Assembly: GCF_020559915.1 (NCBI RefSeq)
Contig: NZ_JAJCLZ010000004.1
Location: forward strand, 78,742 to 142,741
Source: Ruminococcus sp. 210702-SL.1.03
Lineage (GTDB): Bacteria; Bacillota; Clostridia; Oscillospirales; Ruminococcaceae
DNA length: 64,000 bases
Direction of reading: 5' to 3'
Shown: positions 9,689 through 17,261 of the stretch, in pieces
Position numbering within the stretch: the stretch's first letter is position 1
Layout of the letters: the number at the start of each line of letters is the position of its first letter
Notes under the pieces: generated by a model
The model's database searches: none
The model's input: the letters and a program-made list of their open reading frames with translations, nothing else
Told to the model about the DNA's origin: nothing
Position numbers and translations under genes: made by a program

Positions 9689-10585
9689 ATGGCAAGACAG
9701 CTTACCCCCGCGCAGGAGGCTGAACGCAGCCTGATAACCACATACCGCAAGGATATATGGAACAAATTCGTGATGGGGCTGAAAAATTATCAGATGATAA
9801 GCGACGGCGATAAAATAGCCGTCTGTATCTCCGGCGGCAAGGATTCTATGCTTATGGCGAAGCTGATACAGCACCTGCAAAAATACTCCGATAAAAAGTT
9901 CGAGGCTGAGTATATAGTGATGGATCCCGGCTACAACGCCGAGAACCGCAAAAAAATTGAGGACAACGCCGCGCTGCTTGGTATACCGATAAAGATATTT
10001 GAAGTGAATATCTTCAATTACGTCGCGGGGCTGGATAAAAACCCCTGCTATATGTGCGCCCGTATGCGCCGCGGACATCTTTACAGTTACGCGCAGAGCC
10101 TTGGCTGCAATAAAATAGCGTTGGGTCATCATTTCGACGACGTTATTGAAACGATACTTATGGGCATGATATATGGCGGACAGATACAGACCATGATGCC
10201 GAAGCTGCACTCGAAAAATTACGAGGGCATGGAGCTTATCCGCCCGATGTATATGGTAAAGGAAGCTGACATACTTCGCTGGGTGGCGCATAACGACCTG
10301 CACTTTATCCGCTGCGCCTGCCGTTTTACCGAGAGATACGAAAACCTTGAAAACAAGGGCGAAGTATCGAAGCGGCAGGAGGTAAAGCAGCTTATAGCGC
10401 AATTCCGCAAGACGAATCCCTTCATCGAAACGAATATCTTCAAGAGCGTTTACAACGTAAATCTGCGCACGGTGATAGAGTATCAGTATAAGGGTAAACG
10501 GTACAATTTTTTGGACACTTACGATGATTATAAGCCCGAGCCTGCCGAGGACGGCGAGGAAGCCGGCGACGAGATCTTTGAATAA
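9689..10585 (+). CDS. TtcA-type tRNA 2-thiolation protein (PP-loop ATPase)
   Basis: 298 residues. The PP-loop SGGKDSM lies near residue 50. CYMCARMRRG near residue 115 matches the conserved CxxC region of TtcA, and a later CAC near residue 210 supplies the further Cys expected for the iron-sulfur cluster site. GHHFDDVIETILMGM is also typical. TtcA adenylates a tRNA cytidine and replaces oxygen with sulfur (s2C32); sequence alone cannot separate this from related TtcA/TtuA-group activities. The acidic C-terminal tail (EPAEDGEEAGDEIFE) is unusual. The ribosome binding site GAAAGGA is clear. Confidence 0.85.
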   Translation: MARQLTPAQEAERSLITTYRKDIWNKFVMGLKNYQMISDGDKIAVCISGGKDSMLMAKLIQHLQKYSDKKFEAEYIVMDPGYNAENRKKIEDNAALLGIPIKIFEVNIFNYVAGLDKNPCYMCARMRRGHLYSYAQSLGCNKIALGHHFDDVIETILMGMIYGGQIQTMMPKLHSKNYEGMELIRPMYMVKEADILRWVAHNDLHFIRCACRFTERYENLENKGEVSKRQEVKQLIAQFRKTNPFIETNIFKSVYNVNLRTVIEYQYKGKRYNFLDTYDDYKPEPAEDGEEAGDEIFE

Positions 10586-10767
10586 GCGCTGGGTTTGCAT
10601 GAACTAATTTTTTACTTGCTCTTTACAGAATTGATATGATTATTTTAATATGTGACTAAAATTTGAAATCGGCGGCGAGCAAGCTATATTCTTGAATAAA
10701 AGTATAGCTTAAAGGAGAATAATTTTTGTACAAAAGATAAAACCTTGCTCAAAAATGAAAAAAGGTA

Positions 10768-10796
10768 TTGTAAAATCATGTCGAATAATGTATAAT
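10768..10796 (+). promoter_or_regulatory. prs promoter
   Basis: TTGTAA (10768-10773), 17 bases, TATAAT (10791-10796), giving a leader of about 85 bases before the ATG at 10887. Confidence 0.8.
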
Positions 10797-10820
10797 AATA
10801 ATGTGTTTTGACCGCGTACC

Positions 10821-10868
10821 GCTGCGCGTTACCGTCGTGCCGCAGCAGGTTTCTTTGCGAAATGACGG
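10821..10868 (+). promoter_or_regulatory. Possible pseudoknot in the prs leader
   Basis: Stem GCTGCG/CGCAGC (10821-10826 with 10841-10846). Its loop contains CCGTC (10832-10836), complementary to GACGG (10864-10868) just before the ribosome binding site AGAGGA (10874-10879). This matches no riboswitch class I know; the structure is inferred from complementarity only. Confidence 0.35.
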
Positions 10869-10886
10869 AGAAAAGAGGATGTATTG

Positions 10887-12035
10887 ATGGGTAAGACAGA
10901 AAAAAAGGTTTTTGATACCAGTACAAGTGTAGCGCCCCTCGGGCTTATCGCTATGGACGGCGCAAAAGAGCTTGGCGACATGATAAACCGCTATTTTCTT
11001 AAATGGGCTTTACAGGATGGCGAAGAGGGCAAAACTTTCCTCATAGACGCTGAGTGCCCAAGATTTTCTTCCGGCGACGGTAAGGGAATCATCAAATCCA
11101 CCGTTCGCGGCAAGGATCTTTTCATTCTTTGCGACGTAGGAAATTACAGCTGCAAGTACACAATGCACGGCGAGCAGAACTCGATGTCGCCCGACGACCA
11201 CTATCAGGATCTCAAGAGAATTATACAGGCTGCAAGCGGTAAGGCTCACAGAATAAATGTCATTATGCCTATACTTTACGGCGGCAGACAGCACAGAAGA
11301 ACATACCGCGAATCTCTCGACTGCGCAGTAGCTCTTCAGGAGCTGGCTTCGATGGGCGTGCAGAACATAATCACTTTCGACGCGCACGACCCCAGAGTTC
11401 AGAACGCTATCCCGCTCACAGGCTTTGATAACATAATGCCTTCTTATCAGGTGCTCAAGGCTATGATGAAGACCTTTGATAACCTCAATTTCGATAAGAA
11501 GCATTTCATGATAGTTTCTCCCGACGAGGGCGCTATCAACAGAAATATGTACTACGCTTCCGTTCTCGGCGTAGACCTCGGAATGTTCTATAAGAGAAGA
11601 GATTACTCTACCGTAGTAAACGGCAGAAACCCCATCGTAGCTCACGAGTACATGGGCAACGACGTTACCGGCAAGGATATTTTCATCGCTGACGACCTTA
11701 TCTCTTCCGGCGAGTCGATGCTTGACATAGCTATCGAGCTGAAAAAGCGCAACGCAGGAAAGATCTTCTGCTACGCTACCTACGGTATCTTCACCAATGG
11801 TCTTGAAAGCTTCAATAAGGCTTATGCAGACGGTATCATCGACGCAGTTTTCGGTACAAATCTTACCTACCGTTCGCCTGAGCTTCTTGCTACTCCCTGG
11901 TTCCACGAGGTCGACTGCTCGAAGTACATCGCGTACTACATCGCTACTCTTAACCACGATATGTCCATCGCAGACGTTATCGACCCTCATCAGAAGATAG
12001 CTGCTCTGCTCGAAAAGCACAACAAGAAAAAGTAA
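10887..12035 (+). CDS. prs: Ribose-phosphate pyrophosphokinase
   Basis: 382 residues, the longer PRPP-synthetase form seen in Clostridia. It transfers pyrophosphate from ATP to ribose-5-phosphate to give PRPP for nucleotide, His and Trp synthesis. Visible: ITFDAHDPRVQNAIP (metal/ATP region, around residue 170), VSPDEGAINRN, and the PRPP-binding loop IADDLISSGESM around residue 275. ATG 10887 follows AGAGGA with good spacing; a TTG one codon upstream is less likely. Codon use shifts to AGA (Arg) and ATC (Ile), unlike its neighbours, which fits high expression. A strong terminator follows. Confidence 0.95.
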   Translation: MGKTEKKVFDTSTSVAPLGLIAMDGAKELGDMINRYFLKWALQDGEEGKTFLIDAECPRFSSGDGKGIIKSTVRGKDLFILCDVGNYSCKYTMHGEQNSMSPDDHYQDLKRIIQAASGKAHRINVIMPILYGGRQHRRTYRESLDCAVALQELASMGVQNIITFDAHDPRVQNAIPLTGFDNIMPSYQVLKAMMKTFDNLNFDKKHFMIVSPDEGAINRNMYYASVLGVDLGMFYKRRDYSTVVNGRNPIVAHEYMGNDVTGKDIFIADDLISSGESMLDIAIELKKRNAGKIFCYATYGIFTNGLESFNKAYADGIIDAVFGTNLTYRSPELLATPWFHEVDCSKYIAYYIATLNHDMSIADVIDPHQKIAALLEKHNKKK

Positions 12036-12054
12036 TATATTTACAGCAAAATAA

Positions 12055-12082
12055 GGGCGGCTTTTTACGAGCCGCCTTTTTT
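12055..12082 (+). terminator. Intrinsic terminator after prs
   Basis: Arms GGCGGCT (12056-12062) and AGCCGCC (12070-12076), then TTTTTT (12077-12082). The T-run touches the ribosome binding site of ispD (GGGAG, 12083-12087). Confidence 0.92.
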
Positions 12083-12095
12083 GGGAGATGATGAA

Positions 12096-12803
12096 ATGAT
12101 ATACGCAGCTATCGCGGCGGGCGGCGTAGGCAGCCGCATGGGCGCAGATATACCAAAGCAGTTTCTAAATGTGGGCGGCGTGCCGATGATCGTGCGCACT
12201 ATCTCGCGCTTTTGCAGCAGTCCGTCGGTAGACGCAGTTTACGTTGGTACTAACGCCGAGTGGGTGGATGAGCTGAAAGCTATGTGCGCCGAGTATCTGC
12301 CCGAAGCGGATAACGTTACTATTCTGGCGGGCGGCTCGGACAGAAACGGCACGGTATTTAAGATAGCCGAGCATATCGCTGCCGAGAGGGGAGTTGCTCC
12401 GCAGGATATTATACTTACGCACGACGGCGTGCGGCCTTTCGTTACCGAGCGCATCATCGCCGACAATATCGCCGCCATGCGCGACCACAGCGCCGCGGGT
12501 ACGGCGGTTCCATCGGTAGATACTATCCTGCTCTCATCTGAGGACGGCGGAGTTATCGAAAGCGTGCCGCCGCGCGCAAGAATGTTCCGCGCGCAGACCC
12601 CGCAGACATTTCGCCTTAAAGAGCTTATGCAGGAATACGCCGCGCTGACCGACGAGCAGAAAGCGCGCCTTACCGATACGGCGGGCATATTCGCTTTGCG
12701 CGGCATACCGGTTGCGATAGTCCGCGGCGAGGATACGAATATAAAAATAACTGCGCCATTCGATATGCAGCTAGCGGAGCTGATAGCGGCGCAGGAAAAA
12801 TGA
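12096..12803 (+). CDS. ispD: 2-C-methyl-D-erythritol 4-phosphate cytidylyltransferase
   Basis: 235 residues. IspD couples MEP with CTP in the non-mevalonate isoprenoid pathway. Visible: the nucleotide-binding opening AAGGVGSRMG with PKQF near residue 25, THDGVRPFVT near residue 110 (catalytic region), and RAQTPQTFRL near residue 165. ATG 12096 has GGGAG upstream. ispF is elsewhere in this window (18396), so the two enzymes are encoded about 6 kb apart here. The gene lies directly after the prs terminator and no separate promoter is obvious, so readthrough may drive it. Confidence 0.95.
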   Translation: MIYAAIAAGGVGSRMGADIPKQFLNVGGVPMIVRTISRFCSSPSVDAVYVGTNAEWVDELKAMCAEYLPEADNVTILAGGSDRNGTVFKIAEHIAAERGVAPQDIILTHDGVRPFVTERIIADNIAAMRDHSAAGTAVPSVDTILLSSEDGGVIESVPPRARMFRAQTPQTFRLKELMQEYAALTDEQKARLTDTAGIFALRGIPVAIVRGEDTNIKITAPFDMQLAELIAAQEK

Positions 12804-12826
12804 TGTTTATATCTGGGGCGTGCCGT

Positions 12827-13279
12827 TCATACTGCGGTGCGCCCGCTGCTTTGCAGGAATAAAATATCGCGCTGCTCGCCGAATAATTTTTTGCGCATGA
12901 GGTCGTCGAGCATTATCCCGACTGCCGAAAGCGCGAACCATATCAGTGTGAACGGCAGGCATATCTGCCCGTCGAAATTCATCGGCATCATTGAGTAATC
13001 CCAAACGTTCAGCCCGAGCTGCCTGTTCACTATCTCGCCCGTTATAAGCTCGCAGGCGGTGATGAAAAGCGCCGAGATCATCAGCGTCAGAAACACGCCC
13101 GGTGCCGTGCGCCCGTTGCGGTTGAGGAGGTGTATCAGGTACATCGCCAGCCCGCCCAGCAGTCCCATCGAGATGTGCGTGAATCCGCGCGCGCATATCT
13201 CGATGATACCGTAGCTGAAAGCCCCCGTCGTGAACACCGCCAGCAGTTTAGCCGCTTCGCTTCGTAAATTCTGATGCAA
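12827..13279 (-). CDS. CmpB-like membrane protein (putative ABC-transporter type IV family)
   Basis: 150 residues with about four hydrophobic segments. The phrases ELITGEIVNRQLGLNVWDYS and FDGQICLPFTLIWFALS match the small membrane-protein family annotated as putative ABC-transporter type IV (CmpB). No partner ATPase lies next to it and its role is unknown. It is convergent with ispD. GAGGAG lies upstream at slightly long spacing. Confidence 0.8.
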   Translation of the reverse strand: MHQNLRSEAAKLLAVFTTGAFSYGIIEICARGFTHISMGLLGGLAMYLIHLLNRNGRTAPGVFLTLMISALFITACELITGEIVNRQLGLNVWDYSMMPMNFDGQICLPFTLIWFALSAVGIMLDDLMRKKLFGEQRDILFLQSSGRTAV

Positions 13280-13361
13280 ATTATCGCTCCTCTCGTAAAT
13301 ATCAGCTACTTATAATTTGCGCAAAAATCTGCGTTTTTATCCAACTTATACGCATAAAAAT

Positions 13362-13403
13362 AAAGGCAATATCACGCTGCGTTTTCTGCATGATATTGCC
13401 TTT
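13362..13403. terminator. Strong bidirectional terminator after ahcY
   Basis: 13-base arms AAAGGCAATATCA (13362-13374) and TGATATTGCCTTT (13391-13403), with T-rich tracts on both strands. It ends the minus-strand ahcY transcript. Confidence 0.9.
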
Positions 13404-13424
13404 TGTTGTTTAGTTAAATTCGGT

Positions 13425-14669
13425 TCAGACCTGCCAGCTGTTGAGGTACTTTTCCTGCTCTTCGCTCAGCTTGTCTATCTCTATTCCCCAGAATTTCAGC
13501 TTTCGGCATGCTACTTCGTTGTCGATCTCTTCGGGCACGGTGATTATCTTGTCCGTAAGCTTGTCGCGGTTTTTTACGAGGTAAGCGGCGGTGAGCGCCT
13601 GTATCGCGAAGGACATATCCATTATTTCGGCGGGGTGACCGTCGCCTGCGGTAAGGTTTACAAGTCTGCCCTCGCCGATAACAAAAATGCTTCTGCCGTC
13701 GCTCATTCTGTATCCGTCGATGTTGTTTCTCGCGGGGTACTTCTCGGTGCATATCTCGGCGAGCTTAGCTACCGCGACTTCGCAGTCGAAATGGCCCGCG
13801 TTGCAAAGTATAGCGCCGTCCTTCATGTTTGCAAAGCTGTTTTCAGTGATAACGTCCTTGCAGCCCGTTACCGTAACGAAAATGTCGCCTATCTTAGCTG
13901 CTTCCTCCATCTTCATTACTTTAAAGCCGTCCATTACAGCCTCCATAGCCTTTATCGGGTCGATCTCGGTGACGATAACGGAAGCGCCAAGACCCTTCGC
14001 ACGCATAGCAACGCCCTTGCCGCACCAGCCGTAGCCCGCAACTACTACGTTTTTGCCCGCAACGATGAGGTTCGTGGTGCGGTTTATGCCGTCCCATACC
14101 GACTGACCGGTGCCGTAGCGGTTGTCGAAAAGATATTTGCAGCGCGCGTTGTTTACCAGCGCCATCGGGAATTTCAGCTCGCCCGCTTTGTTCATCGCGA
14201 TGAGTCTGATAATGCCCGTGGTGGTTTCCTCGCAGCCGCCGATAACGTTGGGTATCAGCTCGGGGTATTCGTTGTGTATCATGTTCACAAGGTCGCCGCC
14301 GTCATCGATGATAACGTTCGGGCCTGCCTTGATAACTTCTGAAATGTGGCGGTGGTACTCTTCGGGAGTGGAAGCGTGCCATGCGTAAACGTTCAGACCG
14401 TCGTGCGCCAGAGCCGCAGCTACATCGTCCTGCGTAGAGAGGGGATTGCTGCCCGTAACGTACATCTCAGCGCCGCCCGTCGCAAGCACTTTGCAGAGGT
14501 AGGCGGTCTTTGCCTCGAGGTGTATCGAAAGCGCTACTTTTAGTCCGCTGAAAGGCTTGTCGCGCTTGAAATCTTCCTCTATGCTGCGCAGCAGACACAT
14601 ATTGCGGCGCACCCATTCGATCTTTCTTGCTCCGCTTTCCCAAAGGTCAATGTTTCTTATCTCACTCAT
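13425..14669 (-). CDS. ahcY: Adenosylhomocysteinase
   Basis: 414 residues. It hydrolyses S-adenosylhomocysteine to adenosine and homocysteine, relieving inhibition of methyltransferases. Visible: GGCEETTTGIIRL, the substrate Lys region NNARCKYLFDNRYGTGQS around residue 190, the NAD-binding glycine motif VVAGYGWCGKG around residue 225, and NAGHFDCEV around residue 300. It ends in NSWQV without the extended Lys/Tyr C-terminus of eukaryotic-type enzymes, as in the shorter bacterial/archaeal form. The ribosome binding site GAAAGGA is good. It is the last gene of the proC-to-ahcY run and is followed by a strong terminator. Confidence 0.95.
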   Translation of the reverse strand: MSEIRNIDLWESGARKIEWVRRNMCLLRSIEEDFKRDKPFSGLKVALSIHLEAKTAYLCKVLATGGAEMYVTGSNPLSTQDDVAAALAHDGLNVYAWHASTPEEYHRHISEVIKAGPNVIIDDGGDLVNMIHNEYPELIPNVIGGCEETTTGIIRLIAMNKAGELKFPMALVNNARCKYLFDNRYGTGQSVWDGINRTTNLIVAGKNVVVAGYGWCGKGVAMRAKGLGASVIVTEIDPIKAMEAVMDGFKVMKMEEAAKIGDIFVTVTGCKDVITENSFANMKDGAILCNAGHFDCEVAVAKLAEICTEKYPARNNIDGYRMSDGRSIFVIGEGRLVNLTAGDGHPAEIMDMSFAIQALTAAYLVKNRDKLTDKIITVPEEIDNEVACRKLKFWGIEIDKLSEEQEKYLNSWQV

Positions 14670-14687
14670 TATTTTAACGTCCTTTCA

Positions 14688-15503
14688 TTACGAAATAGTT
14701 TTCGGCTTGCTCTTTTTAGCGCTGCTCTTTTCGGGCGCAGGCTCTTCCATGCCGCGGTCTTCGAATATCGCTTCGTCAGATTTCAAATAGTCGAACTCGG
14801 GGTTCTCCTCGCCGCGCGCGTCGTAGTACGGCTGTATAACGTACTTGCGTATAACGGGGTAGCAGTTGAAAGCTCCCGCAAAGCATATCATGCTGAATGG
14901 CCAGAAAGGGATAATGAACAGCGAGATTGGGAATGTGAATACCACCAGCGAGCCGATGATTATCCATACCACCAGCGTCCAAAGGCTGTTCTTTATGCCG
15001 AGGCTCACGAGGAAAAACGCGTTTTTGATTATCTTGCCCAGCGAAAGATTTGTCGAAACTATCATAAGATAAATGTAAAAGTGCATCATGAAAAAAACGA
15101 TGCAGCAGGCAAGGCATATCACCAGCGGGATGTACATCCATTCGGTCTGCTTAGCCCACGCGGAGTACGAGGGTATCGCCACTGCAAATCCCACTATGAA
15201 AAGCAGGTCGATAAGCCCCATGATAAAGCCCTGCTTGAAGTTTTTCCTAAAAGCTTCCCAAAAATCTTCCCATACAAAGGCGTTGCGCTCCTGCGACCAG
15301 TTGCGGCAGACCTTCGTCATAGCCGCCGTGGCAGGGCCGAACGTAACTATCGGTATCAGCGCCAGCAGGTAGATGAGGTTGAGCTGTACCAGTTTCCAGC
15401 CGCGCCTGCCGTATATCTCCATAAATTTGAAAAAGCCTTTTTTCTCGACCGGCGCTTTGGGTATACCTCTGCCCGGTTCATCGTATTTGCTGAATAATGA
15501 CAT
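14688..15503 (-). CDS. YesL-like (DUF624) membrane protein
   Basis: 271 residues with about five membrane segments: LIYLLALIPIVTFGP near residue 50, then segments near 100, 130, 170 and 200. PATAAMTKV near the first segment is typical of YesL/DUF624 proteins. In other Firmicutes these often sit in sugar-transport or glycosidase operons, but no such genes are nearby. The C-terminal 50 residues are hydrophilic, acidic and then Lys-rich (KSSAKKSKPKTIS), presumably cytoplasmic. The ribosome binding site AAGGAG is clear. It is 18 bases before ahcY on the same strand. Confidence 0.8.
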   Translation of the reverse strand: MSLFSKYDEPGRGIPKAPVEKKGFFKFMEIYGRRGWKLVQLNLIYLLALIPIVTFGPATAAMTKVCRNWSQERNAFVWEDFWEAFRKNFKQGFIMGLIDLLFIVGFAVAIPSYSAWAKQTEWMYIPLVICLACCIVFFMMHFYIYLMIVSTNLSLGKIIKNAFFLVSLGIKNSLWTLVVWIIIGSLVVFTFPISLFIIPFWPFSMICFAGAFNCYPVIRKYVIQPYYDARGEENPEFDYLKSDEAIFEDRGMEEPAPEKSSAKKSKPKTIS

Positions 15504-15541
15504 TTCTACACTCCTTGAATTTTAACATCTGATCTTCCCGA

Positions 15542-16153
15542 CTATATCTTGCCGAGTATCAGTATCGAAAGCCCGCAGTCGAGCGCCGCGCAGGCGCATA
15601 TAGCCGCAGCCATCGCGAGAAACCTTGTGCCGTAAAGCTTGCAGCGCTTCAGCAGCCCGTCAAAAAGCCTGTCCTGAAAGCATATCTTGAAAAGTCTGCC
15701 CGAGAGGAACATCGCTTCGCGGCAGGCGAGCACGGTAACGATAAGCGTTACGAATATCCCAGGGAATACCGCAGCTGCTTTCGCAAAAGCGTGCGCCGAT
15801 GGACTTTCGCCGTATATCTGCGTGAGTATCACTCCGCTGCTTATGCCCTTGAAAAAAGGCAGTACCGCTTCAAACGGCTGAGATATAGCGCTGAACCCCA
15901 GCGCAAATGCTGCCGCCAGATAAAACCCGCTGCCCGCAAGCGTGCTGAGCATTATGCGGATAATGTCGCCGCTGCGGCGGGCGTTGAAAAAGCTCTCCTC
16001 CGCGCCCGTGAGCAGCTCGGTAAGGCGGGTGTCCATAAAGCAGCAGCACACTGCCCCGAAAAGCGTACCCACCAGCGCCGAAACGCACAGCACCGCGAAA
16101 AGCGTAAGGTTTTTGCCGCTCTTATCGGCAGGCTTGTTTTTCAGCGTTTGCAT
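15542..16153 (-). CDS. SpoIIM-like integral membrane protein
   Basis: 203 residues. It has an N-terminal membrane segment (VLCVSALVGTLFGAVCCC), a hydrophilic loop, then about four further hydrophobic segments. Both the arrangement and AFALGFSAISQPFEAVLPFF, followed by KGISSGVI, resemble stage II sporulation protein M, which works with SpoIID/SpoIIP in peptidoglycan remodelling during engulfment. The match is by pattern only and the family is diverse. ATG 16153 lies 8 bases after AAAAGGAG; longer in-frame starts would run into proC. Confidence 0.5.
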   Translation of the reverse strand: MQTLKNKPADKSGKNLTLFAVLCVSALVGTLFGAVCCCFMDTRLTELLTGAEESFFNARRSGDIIRIMLSTLAGSGFYLAAAFALGFSAISQPFEAVLPFFKGISSGVILTQIYGESPSAHAFAKAAAVFPGIFVTLIVTVLACREAMFLSGRLFKICFQDRLFDGLLKRCKLYGTRFLAMAAAICACAALDCGLSILILGKI

Positions 16154-16202
16154 AAACATCACTCCTTTTAAGAGGATATTTATGCGGCTTGTCTGAAAAG
16201 TA

Positions 16203-17000
16203 TTACTTCGAAAGCTCGTAAGCACGCGCCGTGCAGGCTTTGCAGCAGTTCTGAACGGCTTCGTCAAGGTCGCCTTCGCGCAGCTTTTCAAGACCCGCGA
16301 TGGTAGTGCCGCCCTTTGAGGATACCATCTCTATCAGCTTTTCTATCGTGTTTCCGCTGTCGGTTATCATCTTAGCCGAGCCTATCAGCGACTTTGCAAA
16401 AAGCTTTTTCGCGACCTCTTCGTCGATGCCGACCGATTTTGCATATTTGATGAAAGATTCGGCGTAAAGATAGATAAAAGCGGGCGAAGAGCCGTTTATC
16501 GCGATTATCTCCTTCATCTTGTCCTTGGGGATAACGGCGTATACTCCGCAGCAGCCGAATATTCCGCAGATAACGGCGAACTCCTCTTTGGTAACGCTTT
16601 CAGAGTGCGAAAGTGCGGTAGCGCCCTCGCCCAGCAGCAGGGGAGTGTTCGGCATTACGAGCACTACCTTAGCCCCCGCAATGGTCTTTGATGCGATGTA
16701 ATCGTCGGTTATGCCCGCACAGATGGATACTATTACGGTATCTGCGGTAACAGCTTCCGCGATGTCCGCGAGAACTTCGTCGAGCTGCTGCGGCTTTACG
16801 GCAAGAAAAACGTACTTGCATTTCTCTACTGTTTCGGCAGCGCTTCCGCAGGCGTTCACGCCTATCTCAGCCGCTCTCTCGAGCGCAGGAGCGTAAGTGT
16901 CGTAAGCGTAAAGCTCAGCCTCTATGTCCTTGCTGCCCGAAATTCCCTTCATGATGGCGTAGCCCATGTTGCCCGCACCGATAAATCCTATTTTAGTCAT
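16203..17000 (-). CDS. proC: Pyrroline-5-carboxylate reductase
   Basis: 265 residues. It makes proline from pyrroline-5-carboxylate with NAD(P)H. Visible: the dinucleotide-binding start KIGFIGAGNMGYAIMKG, FLAVKPQQLDEVL around residue 70, VRVMPNTP-type VLVMPNTPLLLGEG around residue 115, and the C-terminal signature with SSKGGTTIAGLEKL. ATG 17000 sits 10 bases after AAAGGA; the ATG at 17009 is too close to that site. It is the first gene of a four-gene minus-strand run ending with ahcY. Confidence 0.95.
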   Translation of the reverse strand: MTKIGFIGAGNMGYAIMKGISGSKDIEAELYAYDTYAPALERAAEIGVNACGSAAETVEKCKYVFLAVKPQQLDEVLADIAEAVTADTVIVSICAGITDDYIASKTIAGAKVVLVMPNTPLLLGEGATALSHSESVTKEEFAVICGIFGCCGVYAVIPKDKMKEIIAINGSSPAFIYLYAESFIKYAKSVGIDEEVAKKLFAKSLIGSAKMITDSGNTIEKLIEMVSSKGGTTIAGLEKLREGDLDEAVQNCCKACTARAYELSK

Positions 17001-17068
17001 ACTGACCATTTCCTTTCAATATCAGATCTTGTTTGCGATAATATTCTCGCATAAAATAATACAAATTC

Positions 17069-17097
17069 ATTATACTACATTTTATACAAAATTTCAA
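17069..17097 (-). promoter_or_regulatory. proC operon promoter
   Basis: On the minus strand: TTGAAA (17097-17092), 17 bases, TATAAT (17074-17069). Confidence 0.85.
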
Positions 17098-17187
17098 GGG
17101 CTTTTTTATGAAATCTATAATGTATATATCCATGCGGCTATAATATTAAAGTTTTATAAACCAAATGTTGCTTTATAGATAAAATGC

Positions 17188-17216
17188 TTGCATTTCGGCA
17201 GATTATGTGATAAAAT
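17188..17216 (+). promoter_or_regulatory. pheA promoter
   Basis: TTGCAT (17188-17193), 17 bases, TAAAAT (17211-17216), divergent from the proC promoter. Confidence 0.8.
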
Positions 17217-17261
17217 TAAATTTGTATCGTATGAATATTTTTGCAGAAGGAGCATTTATTT

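Larger units (their letters stand above)
10586..10886. other. 301-base gene-free region before prs
   Basis: No ORF with a ribosome binding site is seen. It holds a possible promoter (TTTACA 10622-10627, 18 bases, TAATAT 10646-10651); an inverted repeat AAGCTATA/TATAGCTT (10681-10688, 10703-10710), overlapped at its left end by a second pair GAGCAAG/CTTGCTC (10677-10683, 10744-10750); the main prs promoter; and a structured leader. The hairpins have no T-run, so they are not clear terminators for the gene upstream. Confidence 0.5.

Noticed and set aside
9653..10600. 315-residue minus-strand open frame
   Set aside because: Antisense shadow of the ttcA-type gene, which has clear family motifs.
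11010..12020. 336-residue minus-strand open frame
   Set aside because: Antisense shadow of prs; no motif and no ribosome binding site.
13317..14342. 341-residue plus-strand open frame
   Set aside because: Antisense to ahcY and overlaps its terminator.
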